From contig JACEHZ010000589.1 of NCBI GenBank assembly GCA_017893485.1, positions 932,501 to 996,500 on the forward strand: 64,000 bases of DNA, in the 5' to 3' direction. The DNA comes from Hemerocallis citrina. Taxonomy: Eukaryota > Streptophyta > Magnoliopsida > Asparagales > Asphodelaceae. Under the pieces are notes generated by a model that worked only from the letters and a program-made list of their open reading frames with translations, had not been told where the DNA came from and ran no database searches. Shown here in pieces: positions 12,138-21,856 of this stretch. Positions within the stretch are counted from its first letter, which is position 1, and each line of letters starts with the position of its first letter. A program made the translations under genes and the position numbers.

Positions 12138-12285
12138 TCTCTACTACTATAATGGGAGAAGGCCTTAGTGTAATTTGTCCATAACCCAACCCGTGCAACG
12201 CACGTGCTGGTAGATTTTTTTATTTTTTTGCCTTTTTCATTCTCCCCCAATTTTCTCCACGTGCACAGCACGTGTATAATACTAG
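12138..12285 (+). mobile_element. 148-bp mini-Helitron with canonical ends
   Basis: The 5' end is TCTCTACTACTATAATGGG, preceded by A. The 3' end carries the hairpin CACGTGC-ACA-GCACGTG (12,258-12,274), then TATAATA and the terminal CTAG (12,282-12,285), followed by T. A 5' TC terminus, a 3' hairpin 7-12 bp before CTRR, and insertion between A and T are the defining Helitron features. There is no room for a Rep/helicase, so it is non-autonomous. A second stem near 12,189 (CCCGTGCAACGCACG) lies inside. Confidence 0.85.
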
Positions 12286-12530
12286 TATAAAATAAAAGTT
12301 GATACCACTAGCAGTAATTGTAAAGAGTATGGTAAGAATTTTAGATGGGTAAAAGAAGTTCTCAGGTTCCATACCAGACAATATCATAGTCTTTTTTTTT
12401 AAAAACAAAATTCTTAGGACGTACATCCGTACAGATTGTTAGTTAAAAATAGTGGCAAACTAAAATTAGAAATAAAATATATAAGTCACTAAAAGCAGTT
12501 AAAATTAGTTGCTTCCATTTTTCTTTGCCT

Positions 12531-12886
12531 AAATTTGAAACCTCCTTGAACTATCCCTTTTATGCAGAAAATCTTTCTGTATTTTTTTAAAGCAGAAAAT
12601 CACACTCAAGTATGGTTGTAAAAAATTGCTCTGAAGTATACTGTTAAAAACCATATCTAACTTTTCTGCATGTATTAGATAATCTCATTTATCTTTGCAA
12701 ATTGGTTCAGAAAATAACATACATATTTCTCATTATCGTTAAAAAACCTCACTCAATTTTAGAAGAAAACTCACGTTGTTGGAGTGAATTTTTTACAACT
12801 ATACATGAGTATGGTTTTCTGTGTAAAAAAATTTCAGTGAGGTTTTCTGTATAAATAAGATAGTTTAAAGAGGTTTTTTTAAATTT
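12531..12886. mobile_element. MITE-like element with about 95-bp imperfect inverted arms
   Basis: The left arm (about 12,531-12,630) and the complement of the right arm (about 12,790-12,886) share AAATTT, CCTC, AACTATC, CAGAAAA, CACTCA/TACTCA and GTATGGTTGTAAAAAATT-like words in the same order, so the whole can fold into a long hairpin. No ORF. The target duplication is unclear, so the superfamily is undecided. Confidence 0.65.
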
Positions 12887-13984
12887 ACCCTTTTTCTCTT
12901 ATGACATGTGCTTTAATCCCAAATTTATCAATTTAGCGCCCAACGACGCAATTACCAATTACCCGAAAGGATGTGAGGCTAAGTGGGTCGGGTTGGGTGG
13001 GCAGTGACAGCGACCCGAGTTCAGTGGCCCACTAATTAACTCGGTTTGGAAGGAGTCCATCGTACATATTGGACCAGCTTCCACGTATCATATTCATGGT
13101 TAAGATAATAATAAAAACATGTACGAAAAGTAACCAACAAATGGAAGGGACATAACTACATGAGTCACCCCTTTGTTCTATCTTTCAAGTGTAACACTTT
13201 TTTTATGCTTTCATAAATTGCAAGTAAAATATTGGTTCGTGTGTTTTTGTGTAATTATATTAACTCTACCGTTATTTAATTATTTGGCCGGAATCTCATG
13301 ACTCTATCCCCTTAATCAAAAAAACTAAATATAAATTGTACTTGCAATTTTAACAAGATTAAGATTATTAAGTATTTTTTTAAGTATTAATAAAGATTTA
13401 TTTGTAGGTACATTGTACGTGATTTTTCATTTTGTTAAGCATGTATAAGACATTGGTACGTGTGATTATAAGGTTGACTATTGGCTTCAGACCCATAGCT
13501 GTTGGAATTAATTTTGGAAGTTTTCTGGGCCGGATTCTGGCAGGCTTCGGCCACCGGTGGTGACGGAAAATGAGTGGATTGCGATCCTCTCGATGAGTAC
13601 TATTCTGTAGTATACTCATTTGCCAAAAACGAATTCCATATGAATGAGAAATGTTGATCCAAAGTTGGGTACTTGAAAGGTGCTAACTTGGCAAATGGAT
13701 AGTCCCATATCGAAAATTGGAAAGGATTTTTTCTAGTATATATACTAGAAAACTAGACTAAAGAGCGTGGCCCCGGGGTTACCACTAACGTGTAGTAGAG
13801 AGAGGACTTAGCCAAAATGACAAACACGCGTGCGCGCCCGGCCCAGCTTCGGCTGTTCTGGTCTGGCTTAATTTTTTTTTTGCCCAGACAAAAACTCTTC
13901 CCCTACTGAACTGAAAAAACTTTTCAGCTTCAGTAACTGGTACCCAACAGCAGAGTAATGGCTCGCCATTTATGATCACTACTA
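12887..13984. other. Intergenic, nothing recognised
   Basis: No coding region is supported. A perfect 24-bp AT-rich palindrome around CTAGTATATATACTAG sits at about 13,727-13,750. A short GC-rich patch lies at 13,765-13,870. Confidence 0.4.
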
Positions 13985-14224
13985 TGTTAGGGCTTCGGTT
14001 TTTTATTTATCTGATCAATCTCCAATTTCCTCTATAAATCCAGACAGAGTCTTCTATACAGATACATAATTTTTCGTTTTTTATTCTTCTTCTTCTTCTC
14101 CTCTGCGTCAGTGTCAACTGAGAGTACAACACAGACAACAGTTCGTTGTCTCTGAAGCAAGGGTGCTGCGTTCTTCAGAGTTGGCGTATGTGTCTGCGAT
14201 AAATAAAAAACCGAAGCCCTAACA
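13985..14224. mobile_element. 240-bp element with 27-bp perfect terminal inverted repeats
   Basis: TGTTAGGGCTTCGGTTTTTT at 13,985 is the exact complement of the end at about 14,198-14,224. The identity runs 27 bp, or 29 counting flanking TA dinucleotides on both sides (13,983-13,984 and 14,225-14,226), which fits a TA target duplication as in Stowaway/mariner-type MITEs. The interior holds a TATA-like CTATAAATCC (about 14,030) and a TTC microsatellite (about 14,082-14,100). It lies just upstream of the beta-adaptin exon, so it may have been inserted in that gene's promoter or leader. Confidence 0.7.
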
Positions 14225-14412
14225 TATCACTCATTCCCCAATTTTTTTTTATTCTCTCGCTCTCTCCCGCGCTCTCCATCGACGACTGTCATCTCCGCCG
14301 CCGCCCTGGCCGTCGTCGAAGACGAAGACAATCGTCATCCCCCTTCTTTCTCCTTCTTTCTCTCTTCTGCGAAGACGGAGACGAAGGAGAGGAAGTTGAA
14401 GACGACGGTGAG

Positions 14413-14499
14413 ATGAGCGGTCACGATTAGAAGTACTTCTTGACGACCAAGAAGGGGAAGATCCCCGAACTCAAAGAGGAGCTCAATTCCCAGTACAAG
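14413..14499 (+). pseudogene. First exon of a beta-adaptin (AP-1/AP-2 large subunit), disabled
   Basis: The 29-codon exon reads MSGHD-stop-KYF and then [17 protein letters not shown], the highly conserved N-terminus of plant beta-adaptins, which build clathrin adaptor complexes at the trans-Golgi and plasma membrane. A CT-rich leader precedes it and a GT donor follows at 14,500. The serine normally after MSGHD is a TAG (14,428-14,430), and two other conserved positions differ. I found none of the following exons in the next 2.6 kb. It is therefore a 5' gene fragment or a decaying duplicate. The identification rests on recalling the family N-terminus; the length excludes chance. Confidence 0.8.
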
Positions 14500-16643
14500 G
14501 TATGGATTCCGCACCTCGATCCCGATCTGATGCAAACTAGGGTTTCGGATGTTGTACAAATTGGTGTTGGAATTAGGCGTTAAATGAAGGAATGAATGGA
14601 TTGCAAGATTTATTTTGTGTTTGAGATCTAGTTTAGTTAGGCGGTAGCAAGAATTGAATTCGTGTGTTTTAGGTTTGAAAGTAGAACAATTGGGCCATGA
14701 AATTAGGTTATGGAAGTAAAGTAGTGCAATTGGACCATGGAACAATTTGGGTTTGAAAGAGAAGAATGCGATCTTTGCTTTCGGAGAGGTTGCAGGTCTG
14801 GATCAATCTTGTGCTTTTTTGAATATTATTTGAAGTATCAATGTAGAGAATTTTAATTGAATTGTGTGTTTCTAGGGAAATTGAAGTTGTTGACGATGAG
14901 ACCAAGGTGAGGGAACGTACCTTCTGAAGTTATTTTATATTTTTTTTTGGCATGTAAAACTTGATTACACTGTGGTTGAATTTGTGGCATTGTTGTATTT
15001 GTTATGATATTGCAAGGGATCTTAAGTAGGCTTATTACTCCCAGGTGGTGGGTGTGTGGGGTTTACTAATTAAACCTATATCAAAACTAGCCTTTCTAAA
15101 CAAACACTAACAACCTACAACGACTGTGATTATTAAAAAAAACAAAGACAGGATTAAGATAGGTGTCCAATAATTAAATTGAGAACTGTCTGTTATATAG
15201 AATCAACTTCAGTTAAGTGTTTCTAGTGGCTTGTGTAATTTATTAAGGAAGTTATGTATGTCATCGCATCACAATTATGCTTCAGGACATCGTTTTATAG
15301 CTAAAATGACAGCAATAGAGTTATTTTCAGTTTGATGCAACTAAACAGATCTCATGCATATGTTTTATTCTAATACGAGTGTCAAATGAAATTAAGGAGT
15401 TTTTTGGTTCATTTATTATAGGTTTAGTTTCATAGTTTCCAATCCATGCCTAACAGAAAAATTAATCTGTATCATCTGGCAAAAAGATGCTTGGTTAAGC
15501 TCTATTAGATGTATGACATTTTGCATATGCAATACACATGAAATTAAGACTAATTTTTAGTAATAGTTAAAACAACTTTTGCCTTTTTAAGGATACAAAG
15601 AACTCCCTTATAAGTGTAGGGTCTCATTGGAAATGGGTAAAAGGTTTCTTAGAATTCAATTAAATCTATCTTGTGGATAAGCTACACACTGAAAGGCATG
15701 TATGATATAGACACCGTTCTTCAACTATAGTAGTTAAGATTGTATATTTCTGAGCTGGGTTGTTAATAGGGATAATTTGGAGTCAAGTTGCCTAAGTACA
15801 AAATTTCACTTGTGCTACATTTCACATATAGTTGTAACTTTAATTTGTGGTTTGTCTGAACTATCTTTATGGACTAGAAGTAAGATACCTCAATGGTATA
15901 ATTGATCTTTTATGCCATAGTATGATTTAATGTAGTAATACATGGCTTTAGGAATAATAAGTTGCATAATATATAAATATGTTACTCTAATATTGGTTGG
16001 TCAGTATTTCTTGTTCGTTTAGAGATATAAGTCCTTGTTAGTATATGCCATGAAATGATTATTATCTTTATCCACTTGACATCAGTGTAGTGACTTTCAT
16101 CTTGTACATATTTCTTTCTTGATGAGCTCGAAAATGACCATATATTACCCATCTTGTTTGAATTTTAATTTCAAGGAGCCAAAATTTTGGCTCTACTTAC
16201 TACTGATTTTTGGTTCATTACGGAACATCGGCTGAGTTTGTTTTGGTTTGGAATATGCATGTTTGAACCCCCCAACTACAGGTTAATGTTATTGACTAGT
16301 GTATATATATTCTTAGTGTACAGAACTTCCTTAATAACTTTTTGGAAACTGAAGATAATAGTTTTAGCAGACTACTTGGTCGTTTCAACCTTATCTTAAT
16401 TTTGGTTATACACAGATTCCATATTCTGTTGTTTTCTATGTTGTCCTCTCAAATTTACAGAGAACATGCTTGAACTACATATACCTAGAATGAAATATAT
16501 AGGAAGCTCTATGTTCACGTTCACTCATTTAATATATGTTTTGCAGTGCTTTTAGTTTTAGCTTCATGTTTAGTTGCCTCATGTTCAGTTGGTTTAACCA
16601 CATTTAAATTGCCTTCATGTTCATTTGGTTTAACCACATTCAG
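14500..16643. other. Intron-like or intergenic DNA, no exon recognised
   Basis: AT-rich sequence without coding signal. It may be what remains of the first intron of the beta-adaptin fragment, but no second exon of that family is visible. Confidence 0.4.
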
Positions 16644-16785
16644 TGGACGAGTTTGAAGAATCGGCTTTTATCTTTATGCCCGTCGAACCCGATTCCATTT
16701 TATTATGATGTTTCCACTCGACCTGCAATATCTCAGGAGTATTTCTTGAAGCTCTTTTCAGTGGATCGCAAGGGACTATTGCATG
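16644..16785 (+). other. Exon-like ORF of unknown identity
   Basis: A 142-bp open stretch is preceded by a plausible acceptor (ACATTCAG) and followed by a donor (GTAAAATG). In the open frame it encodes CPSNPIPFYYDVSTRP followed by AISQEYFLKLFSVDRKG. Composition and boundaries look like a real exon, but I cannot assign a family, and it does not match beta-adaptin. It is probably a gene fragment in a transposon-rich area. Confidence 0.3.
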
Positions 16786-17159
16786 GTAAAATGCTTGCAA
16801 CTTATTTTATATTGTTTGTGGTTTTGTGTTGTGAAGATGGGTTTCTCACAGGTTTTATGATTTGGTGTAGATGTCACTCATGTCCTTTGTGAACTTGAGT
16901 TCTTGATTCGTAGAGTGAAGGTCTCGACAACTCTTGATGGCAGTGGTTGATCTCTTCGTTATAACAGATGAAATATGAGTGGTTATGATTTAGTTATCGG
17001 TTTATATATCCTACATTATTTGTTTTGCTAGTTGGCTGCATTTCTTGATGCATGTCTATCATTACTTCTCTCTTCAATATTTGAACTGTGTGGAAGTGGA
17101 ACTCCAGATGAGAAGAACTGGCCTGGAGTTACTAAGTAACCCTGGCATCTTTTAAAAAA

Positions 17160-17443
17160 TTTTTATTTACACCTACCCCGACATTTGTAAAGCGCCGGGG
17201 TAGAAGCAATTCCTTTCAGTTGAAAAGCCCCCTACTGTGGCGTTTGTACAAACGCCGGCATATGTTTCGATCTATACTGGCATTTGTTAAAAATGCCAGT
17301 ATAGAACCCCACTCTACAGCGATGCTCGCTTCCCCGGCATTTCTACCGGCATTTTCAAAAATGTCGGTGTATTCTACACCGGCATTTATAAACGCCGGGG
17401 AATCCAATAAAAAATGCCGACGAAGACGATCCGTGTTGTAGTG
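17160..17443. mobile_element. CACTA-type non-autonomous element or terminus
   Basis: The right end at 17,443 reads, on the minus strand, CACTACAACACGGATCG, the CACTA (En/Spm) terminal repeat. The block holds repeated palindromic subterminal motifs such as CGGCATTT-ATAAA-CGCCG and TGGCATTTGTTAAAAATGCC, typical of CACTA subterminal regions. The left CACTA end is degenerate or lost, so the left boundary is approximate. The ORFs on both strands here are by-products of the palindromes. Confidence 0.6.
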
Positions 17444-17524
17444 TCATTTCACTGGTAAAAATTCGAGAAAAATCATTTTCATTCTCTGTGTTTTGCTTGT
17501 ATGGGGAAAAAAAAATGATATTTA

Positions 17525-17689
17525 TCATATATATAATAAAACACAAAGAAAAGCTATCAAGTGGCTCTCCTTCAATATTAAGGAAATCAGTGGTCTAGAT
17601 TTAAGCTCTCAAAAGACATTTTCATCCCAAAACTCAAATTCAAATTCAGCCCTCCAAGCAACTCCTTTATTTATTTAATTAATTAATTA

Positions 17690-17692
<3 letters not shown>
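17525..17692 (+). mobile_element. Helitron-like element, 5' part only
   Basis: Begins A|TCATATATATAATAAAAC and continues with the CTATCAAGTGGCTCTCCTTC block shared with the neighbouring copies. The 3' hairpin end is missing; the copy runs into a CA microsatellite. Confidence 0.55.

Positions 17693-17725
<33 letters not shown>
17693..17725. repeat. (CA)n microsatellite
   Basis: About sixteen CA units separate the truncated plus-oriented Helitron-like copy from the following minus-oriented one. Confidence 0.95.
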
Positions 17726-17727
<2 letters not shown>

Positions 17728-17871
17728 AGATTTGCCCGTGGGCACGTGCCGTAGGCACGTCTTCAGAACGATATAGCACATGAAAAGCCTTGTAAAAATC
17801 AACAATCATATAGCTCAAGTTTGAATAGTATGACAATAATTAGTTGTAAATAAAAGTCCTTGTTTCCATAA

Positions 17872-17905
<34 letters not shown>

Positions 17906-17911
17906 CGAAAG

Positions 17912-17949
<38 letters not shown>

Positions 17950-18128
17950 AAATAAATTAAGGAATTGTTTTTTTTTGTTTTTTTTTTGGGGGGGGGGGGT
18001 TTGAATTTGAATTTTGGGGAAAAATTTTGGGAGGGAAAATATGTTTTGTGAGGTTAGATCTGGGCCTTTGATTTTGGGGGGATTGAAGGAGAACCACTTG
18101 ATAGTTTTCTTTGTGTTTTATTATTATA
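17726..18128 (-). mobile_element. Helitron-like element 1 of a head-to-tail array
   Basis: On the minus strand the 3' end is the hairpin block GTGCCTACGGCAC, then CACGGGCAAAT and a mutated CTGG in place of CTAG. The 5' side carries ATAATAAAACACAAAG. Inside are (TA)n (17,874-17,904), (GA)n (about 17,906-17,946) and a G-run at about 17,989-17,999. About 400 bp with no coding capacity. Confidence 0.6.
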
Positions 18129-18357
18129 CTAGGTTTGCCCGTTGACACGTGCCTACAGCACGTCTTCGGAACGGTGCACCTTGTTTGATCATATCAAATA
18201 ATTTTGGAGGTCCAGCAAATTAATTGAAGTAGCAAACACAGAGCAAATAACATATTATATGATTATTTTTAAATTTTTTTGAATTATTTTTAATGTTTTA
18301 AATTTTTATTTTCTTAATTTTTTGAATAGAAGGAGGGAGAGAGAGAGAGAAAAAAAA

Positions 18358-18388
<31 letters not shown>

Positions 18389-18533
18389 ATATATGAGTGG
18401 TTTTGGGGTGGGGGATTTGAATTTGAGTTTTGGGGGGAAAAATATGTTTTGTGAGGTTAGATCTGAGCCTTTGATTTTTGGGGAGATTGAAGGAAAGCCA
18501 CTTGATAGCTTTCTTTGTGCTTTATTATATGGA
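18129..18533 (-). mobile_element. Helitron-like element 2 of a head-to-tail array
   Basis: On the minus strand it starts TCCATATAATAAAG and ends with a hairpin (GTGC-TGTAG-GCAC), AACGGGCAAAC and CTAG, followed by T. It directly abuts the elements on both sides. An (AAAT)n microsatellite lies at about 18,357-18,391. No coding capacity. Confidence 0.7.
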
Positions 18534-19083
18534 CTAGATTTGCCCGTGGGCACGTGCCTACAGCACGTCTTCGAAACTATACAAAACACGAAAAGTCATG
18601 TAAACGATAAAACAATAATTATGTAGCTCAAGTTTAAATAGCATGACAATAATTAGTTATAAATAAAAGTCTATGTTTCCATTAGTATATGCTGAAAAAT
18701 AATTATAAATGGGGGTATAAAATCTAACTTCTTAGAACTTTAAGTGTGAAAAATAATGAAATTTAATTGTTGAAGAGATATTTGCTATTAAAAATTTTGA
18801 AAAATTACAAAATCGAAATCTAAAAATCTAAATTTGTAAGTAAATAAAGAAAGAATGGGAGAGAGAGATAGAAAGAGAGAGAAAGAGAGAAATATGAAAA
18901 AGTAAATAGAGAAGAGAGAGATAGTAATAAAGTAATGAGTTTTTTAGGGGGAAGAATTTGATTTTGGTGTTTGAAATTTTGGAGGAAAAATGTGTTTTAT
19001 GAGATTTGATATGGGCCTTTGATTTTGGGGGGGATTGATTGTGAGCCACTTGATAGCTTTCTTTGTAATTTATTATATATATA
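18534..19083 (-). mobile_element. Helitron-like element 3 of a head-to-tail array
   Basis: Its minus-strand 3' end CTAG (18,534-18,537) is followed immediately by the TC start of the previous element, so two members sit tail to head with no spacer. The 5' side again shows ACAAAGAAAGCTATCAAGTG, but the terminal TC is blurred by TA repeats. A GA-rich tract fills about 18,840-18,930. Confidence 0.6.
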
Positions 19084-19529
19084 TCTATATAATAAAATAC
19101 AAAGAAAGCTATCAAGTGGCTCTCCTTCAATCCCCTAAAAAATCAAAGGTCTAGATCTAACCTCACAAAACATATTTCCCCCCCAAAAGTTTCCCCCAAA
19201 AACTCAAATTCAAATTCCCCACCCAAAACAACTCCTATATTTATTTAAATTTTTTTTCTTCCTCTTTCCCTCCCTCTTCTATTCAAAAAATTAAGAAAAT
19301 AAAATTTTTTAATTTTTTTTAAAATAAAAAATTTAAAATTTAAAAACTTTAAAAATAATTCAAAAAAAAAAATCATATAATATGTTTTTTGCTGGGCCCC
19401 CAAAAGTTTCTCATACAATATATTTGCTACTTCAATTATTTTACTGGACCTCCAAAACTATTTTATATGATCAAACAAGGTGCACCGTTCCGAAGACGTG
19501 CCATAGGCATGTGTCAACAGGCAAACCTA

Positions 19530-19530
<1 letters not shown>
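19084..19530 (+). mobile_element. Helitron-like element, complete, 447 bp
   Basis: A|TCTATATAATAAAATAC at the 5' end. At the 3' end the stem GTGCC-ATAG-GCAT, TGTCAACAGGCAAAC and CTAG are followed by T. Interior words are shared with the minus-oriented copies to the left, to which it lies head to head. Non-autonomous. Confidence 0.7.

Positions 19531-19578
<48 letters not shown>
19531..19578. repeat. (TA)n microsatellite
   Basis: About 24 TA units directly after the CTAG terminus of the preceding Helitron-like element. Confidence 0.95.
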
Positions 19579-19581
<3 letters not shown>

Positions 19582-20864
19582 TATTCAGATCAGTTTGCTC
19601 CCTCTATTCCCCAAACTAGATAGCTCAAATTTATCTCTATCTCCCCTAGGGGTTTTAAGCCACTAACTCCAAATCCCTAAAATCATTTTCTTAAACCTTT
19701 GCTTACATTCCATTGGCGAAGCCTCCATTGTCATCTCAAGTGCAAATCCCAAGGAAAATCCAAAATTCATATCCATTGTCGAACCCCAATCAAGAGGTCG
19801 TCGCCGATATCTAATCTGCTGCTGATTCTGTATCGACGACACCCCTCCACAAAATTGAGCGCAAATATCAAACAACTCCGTATCAGCGACTCCCCTCCAC
19901 CGAATTGAGAGCCTCTACATACGATGCAGCTACTCTAATTTCATCTCACTAACCAAATTCTCCTTCTAATTTTTAATTTTTTGTGTGCAGGAGATTACTT
20001 AATTTTTTACTGACTCAAATTTTGTGTGTGCATAAGATCTAAGTTCAGAGAGGTATGCTTGTTTGATTTTTTGGTTAAAAAAATTAATTTGGTGATTTAT
20101 TTAATGAGTTTTTTTTATTGATTTTGATTTAAGGTGTACGCAAGTGAGATAGATTATTTGGTGGCCTCAATTTGGGCTTCCAAACCATAGCAGGACATGT
20201 AAGCTGATCAACAACCTAAAATAATTTGGCAAATATGCAACATTAATTTCTTTACTACAAAAGAATATACTATCCTGAAGTGTTACCTTCACTGGTTATT
20301 AGAAACCATGGATAACATAACATATAAGAACTTTTAGTGTATGTTTGGATATATAGGATTGAGATGACTGGAGTTTACCAGTGAAGTGTGCAAACTCTCC
20401 CCTCAAGAAAGACAGCTAAAATAAATTTGTTATTGATCTATTTTGTTTTTTTTTATATAAAAGTGCAATGGGGAGACAAAGTGATGATAAAAGAAATAAT
20501 TAGCTTAGATTAGAGTTTTGAGAACTTCATGTATTGCATTTTGGTTGAAATAATAATAAGAGGTTTTTCAATTGTACACTCAGTCTTAGACAAACAAATG
20601 TGTAGATTATTTGTATTGTAGATACCTTCGCACCTGCACTTGAGTTACCATTGTATTTAGACATGCTCATAGTGGTTATGAGAATATAGTAAACTCTATA
20701 AAACCTATATGATCATGTTTGCATAACTATTACAAGTATACAAAAGTGATGCTAAAGTTAAAAAAAAAAATATATGCAGTGTTTCTAACAAACTATATGT
20801 ATTCTAGGTAAGTTCAAACTAATGATCAAGAAGACGATGATTGAGCTTAAAGGTAGATATGCTG
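19579..20864 (+). other. Leader-like unique DNA, possible Helitron cargo
   Basis: 19,600-19,930 is more GC-rich than its surroundings and contains a local duplication (GACACCCCTCCACAAAATTG and GACTCCCCTCCACCGAATTG). TTTTTTGTGTGCAG at about 19,977-19,990 resembles a splice acceptor. The stretch looks like a plant 5' leader and first introns, but no protein is recognisable. It lies between a TA repeat and a Helitron-like 3' end, so captured gene DNA is possible but unproven. Confidence 0.3.
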
Positions 20865-20989
20865 CTTTCTCATATAATATGTTTCCTATTTCAATTAATT
20901 TGCTGAACCTCTAAAACTATTTTATATAATCAAACTAGGTGCATCATTCCGAAGACGTGCCATAGGCACTTGTCAACGGGCAAACCTAG
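20865..20989 (+). mobile_element. Helitron-like 3' end
   Basis: Matches the last 110 bp or so of the 19,084-19,530 copy: ATCAAACTAGGTGCA, GAAGACGTGCC-ATA-GGCAC hairpin, AACGGGCAAAC and CTAG at 20,986-20,989 followed by T. The matching 5' end was not found, so the element is either much longer or truncated. Confidence 0.6.
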
Positions 20990-21312
20990 TGATACTATAT
21001 ATAGTATGGAAAGATAATACGATAGAAAATCTCAACTATTTGAATGAGAGAGTTTGTCACCAAACAAACTTAATTTGTAACCAAACAAACACGTGTATTG
21101 TAACCCAACAAACATGTGCATGCACATGCATAATTAATATAAAGAGGTCTTAGGTTCGATGCCAGACAACGTCAATTTTTTTTTAATATAAAATATATAT
21201 TTATGAAGACGTGCATCACACTCGCAAATAATAAAATAGTGGTTCATTCGTTAGAGCAAGCATTTATGCCTTTAATGCCTTAAATATTTCATATTAAATA
21301 TGCATATAATAT

Positions 21313-21510
21313 CCTCAACTTCTGTGTGCAAGATGCATTGAAAATAGCCAAATCATTTGTTAGTGCAATAAAAGATTGAGTGCATTTTATAAATTTGAGT
21401 GGTTCTAATATTCAAGAATTCGAATATTTGTGTAAGCTTAAAGAAATAAAAAAGTTCACAAAATTTCAAAAATACGTTAAACATAGATAGAATTCTAGTT
21501 TTTGATGTAA
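21313..21510 (+). pseudogene. hAT transposase fragment, third copy of the family
   Basis: Encodes CVQDALKIAKSFV and, after a stop, VHFINLSGSNIQEFEYLCKL, matching both the plus-strand copy at 52,260-52,400 and the minus-strand copy at 8,656-8,901. The frame has stops and the fragment has no terminal repeats. It is a short remnant about 0.5 kb upstream of the demethylase promoter. Confidence 0.75.
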
Positions 21511-21856
21511 ATGTTGGAATTCTAGTTACAAATTGATCACGGTTGTTAGACACAAAACGATTATAAATAATTTTTGTATTAAATTTTACTGGTATTTAGA
21601 GTGCAAGACCAGAAAAATGTATGAAAATATCAATATATGAACTAACCTCCTAAATTACCCAAATACCCACACACTAACACCGACAACTACATTAACCACG
21701 AGGGCAGAACCAGTAATTCACCAAGATGAAGTTGGTTCTGCCATCTACTCAACGTTTGGTCGGCCCACTCCTCAACTACCTCCCCTAACTAACTGATCCA
21801 TAATCCAATTTTAATTAACTCCTTAATCATCTAATTAACGCCCTTCGATAAATACC
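21511..21856 (+). promoter_or_regulatory. Probable core promoter of the JmjC demethylase gene
   Basis: The 350 bp before the gene change from AT-rich repeat debris to a CT-rich, lower-AT stretch. A TATA-like GATAAATACC lies at 21,847-21,856, immediately before a CT-rich, CpG-containing leader. Position relative to the start codon (about 325 bp) is reasonable for a plant gene. The transcription start is inferred, not visible. Confidence 0.4.

Noticed and set aside
13727..13750. 24-bp perfect AT-rich palindrome
   Set aside because: Short AT palindromes are common in AT-rich plant DNA and nothing around it suggests a function.
14500..17000. Idea that the exon-like ORF at 16,644 continues the beta-adaptin fragment
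   Set aside because: The peptide does not match any part of beta-adaptin that I recognise.
21148..21175. GGTTCGATGCC word resembling a tRNA or SINE B box (a related word occurs near 12,364)
   Set aside because: No A box at the proper distance and no foldable tRNA; too little to call a SINE.
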